Notes: generated from the letters alone by a model not told the origin. A stretch of DNA of 64,000 bases from Isoetes taiwanensis (GCA_021234155.1 JAJEKV010000011.1:10023712-10087711), one strand, 5' to 3'. Shown: positions 36,126-47,895, counted from the first letter of the stretch. Numbers and translations are program-made.

Positions 36126-38234
36126 GAAGAATAGGGCCGTTCCTTGTTCTATATCAGATTTTTAGAATGATGGGAAAGACAGATAGGCACATACCACATA
36201 ACTGCATGAATCTGCAGAGTTGGAAGCCCCGCAACCCAATTCACAAATGTAAAAGCGGGGCTTTTGAAGCTCGATGATATCGGGGCGTTCATTTTTCGGG
36301 TAGCATGGGATAGTTTGAGCAAAGAAGCCCCAAGTATGGTGCGTAATCTTCTTTACTCGAGCAACATGATTAAATGTCTCCGTTCAAAAAGCTTACCGAA
36401 GAGGCTTCCAAAATGAGAAAGCAAGCCCAAATCTCTAGGAGTTAACGTTAGAAGCGGGGGTACCTCGCCACGCCTAACGCTAACTCCATCGCCGAAGATT
36501 GAGATTCTTGTGCAAAGAAATGGCACCACCAGCTCAATCCACGAACATGACTTTCGGCCAAAGGGGGACAAAGAACACCCCTCGGCCGGCGATTTTTGCA
36601 AGGAGACCCATAATCGCATATAAATAAAGAGTGTCAAATGAAATGTCACAATCCAAAACCGGTACCAAGATCGAAGGCAAAATAAAAGCAGTACTTTGCA
36701 AAAGACACTAAGAACGATCAACTAACCAAGCACAGCTATTTGCAATGAGAATGCTTCTAACCCAAACAATCAGTATGAGTTACTGTGAGAATTACGGTGA
36801 TCTGAGCCATGATAATGGGTGAAAAAACCTGCTGGCAGCCTGCCTTTTGTTCTCAGAAGTCTTCTAATCTGCTGCGATGTTGCCCTCCCTACCAAAAATG
36901 ACCGGATTTGACGGAGCGGATTCCTCCGAACCGGATAAGGACAAAAACGTGGCATCATTGGAAATTTTTGCAGGTGTATTTTTCCCTCACGATTTTTTCC
37001 CCCTGGGGCCTGGTCCGATCTAGACGGTCCTTTTTTTTTGTGTTTTCTCGTCTCATTTGTTTTAGCTGCTTCATTTATTTATTTATGTTACCCTTTTTGT
37101 TTCATTTGTCCCACTGCCTCCCCTTTAGTTCTATATCGCTTATCCTATTATCTAATTTGTTTTTTGCTTCGTTGGTTCCAACATGGGTTTCATCCATGTG
37201 TCTACTATGGGTTGTCCTAGTTGTTTAATAGTTCCATCTTTTGTTCCATTTGTTCAGCTTGCTACAGTTATGCCTTGAATCTAGATTTGCCTTGATGTCT
37301 CTTTGTTCCATTCACTTCTGTTTCGTTTTCTCCACTGGATCCGTTGTGCCATTTGCTTTCTTGTGCCATTTGCTCTTTTTTGCCTCATTACTCTATTTTT
37401 TCGTCCCATTGCATTATTTCATCGTCATTCCATTTGCTACGGTTATCATAGTTGCCCTTTCATTATCGATTAACTATCTATTTTTGTTGTCGCATTGTGG
37501 TGTTGGTAGGTCCATATCCCTTTTTCCTATTTCACTTCTTGCGTTAGGAGTTGTTCCAAGTGCTATTTTTCAAGTTGTGGTCGTTCTTTGACATTGATTT
37601 ATTGATTTGATTCAAACACCTGGGTCCATTCTAGACCACTTAAATCACCTACTACATGATTCGAATACATCAATTGCAACACTTCGTCCTTCTTCCTTAT
37701 GCTTTTTTTATTTGATTGTCCTGCATTTATCCCTTAGTCACTTTTTATTCTATTGTTCCTTTCACTAACTTCTTTCATGTGGTTGTGTTTAAGTTTGTTG
37801 CATAAATGATGGAACGCATATGAATTCAGTATCTTCGAATTGATTCTTATTGTTAGTCTCCTATTCTGGAGTAAGTACATTGTGCTCCAGTAGTCTCCTA
37901 TTCTGGAGTAAGTACATTGTGCTCCAGGCTCGTGCTCCTATGACATCTTTTTATGCTTACACAGTTAGATGAGACATGTAAATTTTGTACTTTTTATCTA
38001 ATTAAAAGAAAAAAAAAAAAAAAAAAAAAAAAACTTAGAACTGACACAAGTAGGTAGAAATCTAAAATCTGCTCTGTCAGTTCAAAACTCTAGAAAAAGA
38101 ATGACATGCACTTTATATTTGTCTAACGCTATGACTATCAGAGGGAAGTATGTAGCTTTCCACATCAATTCCTATATGCGCATTAGCAGATATTTGAAGT
38201 AGTTGCTGTAGCATCTTGTATACTAGAGGTCTTA
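36126..38234. other. No gene; retroposon tail and small duplication
   Basis: Holds a 37-bp perfect tandem duplication (37854-37890, 37891-37927) and a 25-nt poly(A) run at 38009-38033 after TATCTAATTAAAAG. The poly(A) marks the 3' end of a retroposed sequence on the plus strand whose 5' end I cannot place. Confidence 0.5.
38009..38033 (+). repeat. Poly(A) tract, probable retroposon 3' end
   Basis: 25 consecutive A. No reverse transcriptase is recognisable upstream, so it may belong to a SINE, a processed copy or a LINE 3' UTR. Confidence 0.6.
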
Positions 38235-38790
38235 GAATTGAATTGAATCGAATTAAATTAAATTGAATTGAATGGATATTATCGTCCACGGAAACTAATC
38301 AATATATGGGATCCAATAAAGGAGTGCAACATACTTATTACTGTCTAGATTAAAAACCCCCACTCCAAAGCATTTTTGCGAGAAAAATCGTGGCAGTACT
38401 AAGGATGTTGACAAACTTTACAAATATATATCATGAAATATATATATATGTTAAGTGAGTGTCCGAGGCCATACTTGAGCCTGCATATCCATGACCTCCT
38501 GAAGGTATGATCCCAGCATTCGTACCAAAGCTATGTTCAATATCACATACAATAGCTGGTTAGACCTGACCAACTTGGTGTAACGTATCTAAATGTGTTC
38601 ATATACTAGACAGCTCTGCAGAGTATGGCGCTCATCTTTAATGGCTCTTCCCTGGCAGCACTGACAAACCTTGTCCTGGTGTGGCTCCATAATCTATTTG
38701 CATGTCTCAATCTGGAGGTGTGTACCTGTGCGAATTGAAGCAATGAGTCTGCGCTTCTTCATAGGCAGATGGTACACAAGTAGCGTTGTG
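38235..38790 (-). mobile_element. LINE 3' end with (TTCAA)n-type tail
   Basis: The minus strand encodes a C-terminal zinc-binding segment (KKRRLIASIRTGTH, VCQCCQGRAI, DERHTLQSC), then a 3' UTR with TCCGTGGACGATAA, then an AATTC/TTCAA-type tandem tail at about 38237-38275. It matches copies at 4.1 and 60.4 kb. It is frameshifted and truncated. Confidence 0.82.
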
Positions 38791-38947
38791 GACCTTGTTC
38801 AAATGCGGGATTTATCTGGTGTTTGTAATCTGCTGCCTTCACCTGTTCAAGGGCATTGGCATCCCAAAGCTTGCTGAGGAAGCAAGCATCAAGATACTGC
38901 CTCAAGCTATGACGATCTGCTTCTGTTTATAGTTATATACATCTGGG

Positions 38948-39280
38948 TATTCTCGACTCGCGAGTCGAGAATATCCAAAATTTGTAATTTACTGTTATAC
39001 AGAGGCCTCAATCCACTTGAGGACTTTCTCGACTCGCGAGTCGAGAAGGGCTCCGCAGCCTCTTTTTTTGGTCTTTCTCTAGGTATTCTCGACTTACGAG
39101 TCGAGAACACCCAGAATTTATAATTTCCTGCTTTACAGAGGCCTCCTTGCAGTTGGGGACTTTGTCGACTCGCGAGTCGAGAAATCCCCTGCACCCTCTT
39201 TTTTTTTGTCTTCCTCCTGGTATCCTTCCTTGTAATGGGGCTTCCTTGTAATGGGGGACTTTCTCAACTTGCGAGTCGAT
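38948..39280. repeat. Five palindromes in an intron, CTCGACTCGCGAGTCGAG type
   Basis: Copies lie at 38948-38973 (perfect 26-bp palindrome), 39026-39047 (perfect 22 bp), 39086-39107 (one changed centre), 39162-39183 (16-bp core 39165-39180) and 39261-39280 (degraded). Spacing is 76, 60, 76 and about 98 bp, because a unit of about 136 bp with two palindromes is itself repeated (ACAGAGGCCTC occurs in each unit). The array ends about 80 bp before an exon whose acceptor is at 39360. Confidence 0.92.
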
Positions 39281-39360
39281 ATAACCCCAAACCCTCTGTA
39301 TGTTCTGCTCCCATGGATTATTAAAATAACTGTTCTGACATAGTTTCATTTATTCATTGC

Positions 39361-41131
39361 AGCATGTATCCTGACCAGGTCATACACGCTCGGCAACAGT
39401 GGAAGGCATTGAATTGTCCTCAACGGCCTAAAGGAAACAGGGCTCCCTCAGACAAGTGGAAGACCTTCGAGAAACTATGTAGATATGTTTTTCAGGAAGA
39501 TGATGAGGGGGATGATGAAGATGAAAAAATAAGAGAACATCAAGAAAGGGGAGGGAATCTCTATCTGACCAATATGACCTCATTCTCAGCAGTGAGGCAG
39601 TCTGGGTAAAATGGACTGAGATCTGGGCTCTCTGGACAAGAGGCAAGCTTAAGGACAGCAATGGAGAATTGCCAACTAGGCTGGACCCAAAGTTGTTCGA
39701 CAAACAATTCATGAAAAGGATACAGGGCCTCACGGACAAAGAAACGCTCGACCTACAGGGCAAAATCCTGGATGGGACAATCCTGCTAAGGAAGACTAGG
39801 AGTTAAAAAATGCAAGACGCAAAGGATTATGTCACTGTCCTAAAGAGATGGCGTGTGTTGGAAGAAGGCATTATAGAATTCTGCAATGTTGCATCCAATG
39901 CATGCCATGATTTTGATTACTATAAGGAGAAGGCGGCGCTTGATGAGGATGACATGAAGGAGTCGAACTGGCTATATCAACCCTACATCAACACGAAGCT
40001 TAAACGTAACGTCAAAACCACCCCCTTTCCTGAACGTGCTATGGCACTTCTGAAGCGGAAGCTTGGATTCGGGGTGTTGCCATTTAAGACAGACGATAGC
40101 TCCCTTCCCTTCTTGGTAATCTTGGGTCACAAGAGGTTTGGTGGTCTGGAACTGGCGGCTGGGCCTGTGGCACTCTGCCATGAATATGATCGAAGACCCC
40201 ACCCTATTTTATGAAAAAGATGACATTGAGCAATGGTATAAGACGTGTCTGGACATAGATACTTTCAGTTTTCTTATCTTTTGCATGCCGGGCAATCAGA
40301 CAACTGCTGTGTCATAATGGGCAGCGGATATTAATTCAGTAACATTGTATTCCATATACGAGCTGGAACATGAGTGTAGACTTGGCCTGCCAAAGACACC
40401 AAGTTTTGCCAACATAGTTTTGGTATTAGTTTCAAGGTCGAATGCAGACTTGGACAAGTGATGGTCAAGGAAGCACCACTATGTCGATAAGTTCATGATT
40501 TCTCAGGAGCATATGGAACCCTGGAAGGGTGGCAGGTTTATGGAGGATGTGCCATCGATTGACAAAGTTAGCACTGATGGTGCGATAGGTCCAATACATA
40601 GAATTCCTATCCGGCCGAGAGTTATCAAGTACATCATAACCAGCTTGGTCGAGGGAGATCAGATTGTATGCGAATGATATATGAATGGCCTGATCTCTCA
40701 GGGGGCTATGCTCTATCGAATGAAACCAATATCTGTGGTTGGGAACAAGGACATGGTTGAGACCATTCAGTCATATCTGAACCTACTTCATGACCATTTT
40801 CAAGACAGGAAGATTGTTGGAAGTAGTAAGGACGAAGATGACAGAGACAAAGATGACAGCCAGGGAGATAAAGATGACGGAGATGTCCAAGGTTTAGACG
40901 AACTCGCAGCGGAACAAATAATGGAGAATCTGAGATTGAGGTGAGTTTACTTTCCTTTCCGAGGGTTTCTCGACTTGCGAGTCGAGAAACCCTCCAAGTC
41001 TTTAACTTCTTTTCCTTTCTCGACTTGTGAGTCGAGAATCTCTTTTTGTAACTGACGGCTTTCATCATTCCAGGGACATCGAGCGCAATCAATCTGGATC
41101 ATTGTCGCTATCACAGGGATCTGCTAGCGAT
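39361..41131 (+). pseudogene. Broken gene of unrecognised family with palindrome-bearing introns
   Basis: After an acceptor (CATTGCAG) the frame starts MYPDQVIHARQQWK and becomes acidic (EDDEGDDEDEK). A frameshift near 39550 leads to VWVKWTEIWALWTRGKLKD and LFDKQFMKRIQG; then come an in-frame TAA near 39803, KDYVTVLKRWRVLEEGIIEF, and LKRKLGFGVLPFK. Another shift near 40190 leads to WYKTCLDIDTFSFLIF and YELEHECRLGLPKTPSF, then HMEPWKGGRFMEDVP, IHRIPIRPRVIKYI and CE*YMNG, where TGA replaces an expected Trp codon. It ends in an Asp/Lys-rich tail. An intron (donor at about 40942, acceptor at about 41073) precedes a short last exon. The ancestral protein would be about 500 residues. I recognise no domain; a plant-specific or transposon-encoded family is possible. 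Confidence 0.6.
40961..41038. repeat. Two further palindromes in the second intron
   Basis: 40961-40994 has 15-bp arms (GAGGGTTTCTCGACT and its complement) around TGCG. 41017-41038 is TTCTCGACTTGTGAGTCGAGAA with two non-pairing central bases. Confidence 0.9.
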
Positions 41132-42037
41132 TCAATTCCATAGGAGGACACTGCATCCAAAAAAGTTGCAGATTCGGCAAGGCTATGCTATGGCGATGGA
41201 TCCAGCAAGGCTAAGCTATGGCTATGGCGATGGCATGCAGAGCCCTTTCAGGAAACCCAAAACAGAAATCTGTAGGATTTTTTCTGTGCAAACCATTTTC
41301 AATGAGGCCAGACTATGGCGATAAAGGTCCCTGGGATATGGAATAGAGGTCCCTGGGCTAAAGACTCTGCAGATCTACTCCAGATCCAGCCAAACCTGTT
41401 GCTTTTTCTACTGTATTTAAATAAGTGATGGATTTGTTCTTTAGTTCCTGCCGTTTCATTGTTGGAATGGAGCTATACGACCTGTTTCTCTGCCGGAATG
41501 GAACCACATATCCTGTTGCTATCTATCCCTCTTGAGAACCCTGTTGACGGCGTCGCCAGAGTCGCCACCCAAAAGTTACCTGGAAAAAACCCCTATAATC
41601 TAAGGTAATTTGGGGGTGATGAAGGTTAGAACTCCTTAAAGCACTAGCCGCCATGAGCCACCGGAGGCGGCGAGTGTTTTACAGGAGCTGTAACACTCGA
41701 GAGCCAGAGTGCTATCTTGAGAGTTTTGACCTGTTTGATCACCATCGGAATCAATCTGGATCATCCATTTAATAACACCCTAGGGTTTTATGATAAAGGT
41801 ATGTTATGTATACAGGAATGTCCTTGTGGAGGGGATTCCGGCCTAGAAAATTGGCCGACGCGCAGATGCAGGAAGGCCAATTTTTTCTAGCCGGAATACC
41901 CGATACATGGACATTGGTGTAATATGAAAATAGGCGTGTCCCATTTTCTGCTGACCTGTCATTTTTTCTTTCTTTCTTTCTGTTTGCACCGAGCTCTAGC
42001 TACGGCGTCGTCTGGGCGCCAAGCAGCTTGATTAAGG

Positions 42038-42415
42038 CGATGGCGGCATTCTTGAACTCTTCTTGAGCACCTCGGCTGTAGCATCATTTTGATCTAATTT
42101 CTAAGTGGAGCGCCACTGTTCTTGGAGGTCCATGGTGGTCCTTAATCGGAGGTGCTTGGAGGTTTTCTTGCTTTATGGAGGTTTCTTGGAGATTTTCTTG
42201 CTTTCTGGAGGTTTGTTGGAGGGCTGATCTAAATCCAACAAACAGAGGTCTGGCTATGGCAAATCGGCTTCAGCGGACAAGGTGATGGCAGCATTCTTGA
42301 ACTCTTTTGGAGCGCCTTGGCAGTGGCATCAATTTGATGTAGTTTTTAGTGGAGCACCACTGTTCTTGGAGGTTCTTTGTGGTCTTTAAGCAGTGGTTCT
42401 TGGAGGTTTTTGTTT
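42038..42415. repeat. Direct duplication of about 130 bp, period about 243
   Basis: GCATTCTTGAACTCTT, AGTGGAGC(G/A)CCACTGTTC and TTCTTGGAGGT recur in order at about 42044 and 42287. GGAGGTTTTCTTGCTTT-like subrepeats fill the gap. Confidence 0.8.
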
Positions 42416-43054
42416 GCTTTTCTCCTATACAGAGTCATGCTTTTTTGTAGCAGAGTTGGTTTTGTGAAGCTTGGACATGATATCATGGAAAGTCAGTTTT
42501 GTGAAGCTTGGATATGATATCGAAGAAGTTTTTGTACTCATCCGGAATTTGGAAGCATCCCCGAAGTCTGTATTCCTTTTTAGCTATCATACTACCTTTT
42601 TCTTTGCAGCCAAGCAGCAACTACATATCACTTGTTTAATGGATCTGAACAGTTTTATGAATGCAAAATTTTATGACTCTGTGAATTTGTCTGTGTGAAA
42701 CTCTCTGAATAAGTTCGATGAATATTTATGTAATGTTCTTGATTTCTGTCTGATCAACTGCAAAAATACATACGTTTGAGAATGAGTGATTCCTTGAAAT
42801 TTGAGTTTAGAATTGAGTGATTCTTGAAAAGAATCCTTGCCACATGACAGACAGCCATAGGCGGATAGGGCAGAAAATGGGACACCCTAATTTTACGGCT
42901 CGAGGAAAGCATTGGCCAAGGTTGGTCACAACCGTTAAGATCACTGTAGTAGGATTACTGTAATAGTATGGAATTTCAGATCCACCAGGAATGTTTTCCA
43001 CCACTTTAAACAATTTTCTTGAGTGCAATTTAATGGGCCCTGACGTCAGAGATC

Positions 43055-43502
43055 AAGTCTATTCTCAAATAATGCAACATAGATTTGGAAATTGGTATGA
43101 TCTCATCATAATTCATTAATGGGCGATAAAAATGCGAGTCCAGGTCCCAACAATTACATTCCATATATCATTAATATGCAATGAAATGACAATACTGATC
43201 CGGAAGATACTTCCTTTTTTTATCTCGACAAACAACAAGTTCCCAGGGTCTTTATCTTGATAAACATCAGATTCTTAATTTACAAAAAAGCCCCAAAAAA
43301 ACAGGATGTACTGAAGGAAATGCCAAAAGATTTTCCTTTTCTTTCAATAATTTGGTATATTGAACCCGACGGCACATGAATGAAATATGTAAGCCAATCA
43401 ATATAGGAAGATTTTTATCAGGGAAAGAACATGAACAGAGTGATCCGGAACTAAGGATCTCCCTTTTCTCTCAGTAACTTGGCATTATTTGAGAATAGAC
43501 TT
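43055..43502. repeat. Perfect 21-bp inverted repeat, 406-bp spacer
   Basis: Arms 43055-43075 and 43482-43502 are exact reverse complements (core GAGAATAGACTT). The related phrases GGCCCTGACG(T/C)C(A/G)GAGATC lie outside both arms in direct orientation. This may be a small foldback element. Confidence 0.75.
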
Positions 43503-44768
43503 GCATGATTGAATAGGCCCTGACGCCGGAGATCGCCAAGCCATAAGCAAGAAAAAACAAAACAGAGCAAAATCACCATAAGCAAGCTTCAAAACACTTT
43601 GCCTGTAGCAAAGAAGCTGCCTAGAATGATCTACTATCGACATAAAGCAGTAAAAACTCGCCCTAAAACACAAAAACAGAGCAAATGTTAAGATTAAGAT
43701 GAAATAACGAAAAAAAAACTCAAGCAATCGCTGCATTCCCAAGCAGCGACTCATCTTTTGATGGTTTTTGCTATCCTAGATTTTATGCCTCAAAAGCTCT
43801 AAAAGAATAAGTAGCCAAATGAGTTTACTGGAAGTCTGTAAAAACATGTGCAGTGTATGTGCTTAATAAATGCTATTGTGCTTAATAAATGCTATTGAAG
43901 ATTTCTTAGTCAAATGATGCCACAGATTGGGAAATTGCAAAAATATCTTTAACTCTAGACATGATTACATTTTCTTGACTAAGCTTTAACCAACAACATC
44001 AAGTGTCATTTGTAGACCGTAGAAAATAGAATAGAATGGAATAGAATAGAAAATGTAAATATCAGAAGTAGCCGTACATATCAGCCTATTCTTTAAGGCT
44101 TAATGCTCACAATATGCTTGAGCAAACATCAAATGTGTTCCTTATTGAGAGAGAACCTTGGTGAAACAACCTTTACCTGTGCTTCCTGCTCAAGCATGTT
44201 CCTATAGCAAAGTGGTTCCTGCTCAAACATGCTCCTATAGCAAAATATTTAGAGATCTTTCCAATGCAAGAAGGGAAGAAAAGGGATTAAAAGTCTAAAT
44301 TATGATCAAGCAACAACATTTATGCACTATAACTGGAGCATTGGCAAGTAAACGATTTGAAGTCTCCCATATCTATGATGTGGCAGTCCCTGAATTCAGA
44401 TAAAACTTTGAGGATCCAACAATATGTGATATGTGGCAATTCTAGGAAAAAGTTAAAAATATCAAAGGGTTAATATCATCCTGCTAGTTAATGTCATCTC
44501 TGATACACCATAAGCCATAGCTGTACTACAGGTTTTTCAGAAGTTCTATTTGGAAATATGCACTTGCAACCACATCAAAATCAGCAAATATTAATAATTA
44601 AAAAAAAAACCCTCTAGAATCACCATATTGTTAGGCATGCAAGTTCTCTTCTGTTGCATCAGCTTAGCAGTATTGGTGTTCTTTCTTCAGCAGTGTTGGT
44701 GTTCTTCTTTTGTGACACTTTTTCTGGCAGTATTTGCTAAAAAAGGGTATGCTGATTTCGCAGGAAAT

Positions 44769-45122
44769 ATGGGGAAATTGATGGTGTATATTGCAGCATT
44801 GATAGTTGTAGCTATGGTGGAGATGAGTTGTGGGAGAAAGCCAAAGGTAGACTGCGAAAAATCTGAGGCAAAGTTGGCGCCCTGCGCAGGAGCTGTGATA
44901 GGGCCAAATCCACCAAGCCCATCAAAGGAATGCTGCAACAGCCTCCGATCCACCATGCCCCAGGAAGTGTGCGCCTACAAGCTCATGGCCAACGCCACCG
45001 CCCTTCGCGGTTTCAACCCTGCTGCTGCCAAAGCCATGCCTCTCAACTGCAACATCTCCTTGCCTGCTGCTCCTCCTACCAAATGCAAATCTTTTTCTCC
45101 ATTAGCTCTCGATCCTTCCTAG
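44769..45122 (+). CDS. Non-specific lipid-transfer-like secreted protein
   Basis: The start at 44769 gives 117 residues: a hydrophobic signal peptide (MGKLMVYIAALIVVAMVEMS), then a small Cys-rich domain of the LTP/2S-albumin fold. Cysteines follow C-x9-C-x15-CC-x11-C-x25-C-x11-C. The family normally has eight, with a CXC pair; here that place reads VCAYK, so one Cys is absent and seven remain. The frame is open upstream to 44628, but that extension adds a second hydrophobic stretch and looks like read-through of the 5' UTR. Family members bind lipids in the cell wall or at the membrane. No GPI signal is obvious, since only about nine residues follow the last Cys. No intron is evident. Confidence 0.75.
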   Translation: MGKLMVYIAALIVVAMVEMSCGRKPKVDCEKSEAKLAPCAGAVIGPNPPSPSKECCNSLRSTMPQEVCAYKLMANATALRGFNPAAAKAMPLNCNISLPAAPPTKCKSFSPLALDPS

Positions 45123-45990
45123 GCATCTTATTCTTTGCCTCAGATTGCCTGCCTGCTTTGCATTTCACAACAACATTTTTTTCAAGAGTGCAGGGCAAAT
45201 GGAGAAGCCGGAGTAATGTAGCCGGAACAGAGTAAGCGAGCAAAAATTTCAGGGCTTTAGACGCATCGCTCCAGATTGTGCCGGAACACTACAATACAGA
45301 GTCAAACAAATAAGTAAGGCTTGGCCGTTGCAGCAAAAAAATCAAGCACCAAACATTGGATACGACCACATTTGCAGCCCCGCTATCTGAAGCTTGAACC
45401 CCGGCCCGACCATGTACATCGATGGCTATGGCGGTGGCCTTCTCTAAAATGTCTACGGTCAAAAATTATTTGTAATTTAATGGACGGCCAAGATGAGTGC
45501 CTCGACGCCAAAGAATATGCCAGAGAATCGACCCAATAATAATTATATATGTTCAGAAACTTGAGGGGCTGGAACATTTCTGAGTCGTAGGTAAACAGCT
45601 AGTCCCTTGAAACTCCTCAATTTTTGAGGATTTGTTCATTTTAGGTAATTTTTTGGGTTTCAAGCTTGTTGGCGGCGCCGCTTAGAGCACCGCCATTACA
45701 AGTAAACAGACCATTACAGTCATAATTTTTTAGCCAGACCATTACAGTCATCACACTCATAATTTTTTAACTGTTAAATCACAATCATAATAAACTGAAA
45801 CTCTTGAATTTGTTTTGTACATTGATTCAATCCATGAAAATTGCATTGCATACAACATTACAAAATTACAATGCACTACATCCAAAATTACAAAGCCTCC
45901 AAAATTACTTTCAAAGGTAAACTTGTTTGGTAAATCTCTCAAAGTTTGTAACACAGTTTCTAACACAGTGATGCTCATCACTTTTCCTCA
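45123..45990. other. Intergenic between LTP-like gene and recombinase gene
   Basis: Probable 3' UTRs of two convergent genes. No further gene is seen. Confidence 0.5.
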
Positions 45991-47895
45991 TCAATTTGGC
46001 AGATTTAAAATGCCCTTTCCCTTGTCCAAGTATGGAACTAAAGCATTGGAATCTGGAACCTGAAGAAAAGTACAGTTATTGAATGTAGTGCCAACAAAAG
46101 AATGGCCACCTGCAACAGCAATAAACCAAAATCAAACAAACAAAATTTGAAGAACTAATAATAAACAATAAAAAGCAAAACTTACCAACATTTTTAACTT
46201 CAATACTCGGCAGAAAATACTTCTCAAGGTGCTTATTCGATTTCAGAAAGCTATCAAACATGTCATCATCAACTAAACCCTTATACTCAGGTTCCTTTTC
46301 AACTTCAGCAACGTGAAGCATATCTTTTTCTTCAACAATAGCAACATTTACATGATCAATAGGCACAGCGGCACTAGACAGGTTACTTACATGATCACTA
46401 GCTGAACTAGCACGAATAGGACCTGCAACAATTTAACATCTTCAATAAACTCAAATTAAAGAAAAACTAGACTAAATTTACATGGAGCAGTAGGCAAAGC
46501 AGCACTTGACAGTTACTCACATGATCGCTAGATGAACTAGCATGAATAGGACCTGCAATATGAATAGGACCTACATGATCACTAGATGAACTAGATGACA
46601 TCTTCAATAAACTCAAATTAAAGAAAAACTAGACTAAATTTACCTGGGCCAGGAATATCTGGAGCAGCACTATCTGGAGAAACCAAGCACTTAGAGGAAT
46701 GCGAACCAAGCATTGAGTTTTCTTTCATTTTCATCATTTCAGTAAGCACATCCGAATATAACCTCAAACTGCCGTCATCATTATAGGGCTTGCTATTCAC
46801 ACTCATAGCAGCATTGACTTGAATATCCTTGCTTCGATCATACCTGCAACAGTAATGCGCACATAATCAGTAAATAAAATAAAAAACAAACAAAATTAAA
46901 GACGTTCACGTACTTTTCATAGGACTCTGTCTTCCGATGCCCTGTAACTAACTTCCCAATCTCTGGAGGAACCCCAGCCATTGACATACGCGTAACAGTC
47001 GACACGCGACCACTTTTATTGTAGATATCGACATCAAGAAATGCATTTATTTCTTTTATCCACTTCGAAATACCCTTCTCACCAACTCTACCTCTACTAA
47101 ACCAAGACTGAAACAACAAAAACAGAAAATTAAAAAACAAATCAAAATCGAAAGGACATAAACTTAAACTTACCCCAGGTTTATAGTTTGAAATTGACTG
47201 CAGAAATAACGGCCTTGGAGCAGCGTTCTCTTTAGGAGGAAGATGCCGAATGTATTGCTTGTATGTAAGCAGAAAATCCTCCTCAAAGCTCCAAATGGCA
47301 GTCTAAAGTGTCTTGGATCATAGCGCGTCACAGATGTTCCCCATGTTTTACTAGTCCTCTCATTATACATGACATACTCTGAGCTACCATCAGATTCAAG
47401 TGTCAAGTCAACATCTTTGACTTCATACAACTCGCCAGCTCCTCTAATGGCAAATCTAGAGCACAAATAAAAACACAGACGTCTCTGAACACCTCGAGGA
47501 GTCTCTATCTTATAATCGATGTCTGCAAGCAGATCCCTTTCACAATTATAGGGAATTGCCTGAGCCTTCTTTTCCTTTACCCATACACCAGCCTTCCTAG
47601 AAATGTCTGCAGATGCAACAAATGCAAGCCTAGCTCTAACAAACAAGGGATCTCGCAAGATATTGAACCCTTCTACTCGTACCCCACTTACAGCCATCTT
47701 TGATTCCTGTCTTTTGCGCACAATCCTCCCTACTGCCTTCAACAAACAATTCAAACTGCAAAAGCAAACAATCGAATAAATACCATAAAAAAACTAAACA
47801 ATTAGATTTAAATATTACCTGCCGGCAGTGCCGAAATATTTTTTTCCTCGAAATTTAATGGAAGCTTCAAAAGTACTTGACCTACAACTTGGCAT
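45991..47895 (-). pseudogene. Crypton-type tyrosine recombinase (DUF3504), six exons, one frameshift
   Basis: Exons read 47895-47819, 47755-47174, 47107-46914, 46843-46644, 46422-46186 and 46109-45991; all five introns have GT...AG ends and the codon phases join correctly. The 1409 nt would give about 469 residues if one missing base near 47295 (between LPFG and FEEDFLLTYKQYI) were present. The N-terminal half matches the DUF3504/Crypton pattern, including RFAIRGAGE (first catalytic Arg) and YVMYNERTSKTWG. Exon 3 has KSGRVSTVTRMSMAGVPPEI, then TGHRKTESYEKY with the second Arg, the His and a candidate nucleophilic Tyr. The C-terminus has FVGTTFNNCTF, similar to the end of Crypton-derived proteins. 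Such enzymes cut and rejoin DNA through a 3'-phosphotyrosine. It could be a decaying transposon or a host-adopted copy. Confidence 0.8.
46391..46646 (-). repeat. Exon/intron duplication in the recombinase gene
   Basis: TGATC(A/G)CTAG(C/A)TGAACTAGCA(C/T)GAATAGGACCTGCAA-type blocks occur at about 46391, 46521 and 46575, and CAATAAACTCAAATTAAAG occurs twice. The intron before exon 5 therefore holds one or two duplicate copies of the exon start. Confidence 0.8.

Larger units (their letters stand above)
41132..44768. other. No gene; duplicated and inverted blocks
   Basis: No coding exon is supported. Contains the duplicated block 42038-42415 and an inverted pair at 43055/43502 (listed separately). 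Short words such as CTATGGCGATGG recur at 41190-41320. Confidence 0.45.

Noticed and set aside
36353-36721. A 122-codon minus frame with hydrophobic stretches
   Set aside because: No homologous pattern recognised and no signal of coding constraint.
38948-39280. CRISPR-like array of palindromic repeats
   Set aside because: Spacing comes from a tandemly repeated unit, the spacers are themselves similar, there are no cas genes, and the setting is a plant intron.
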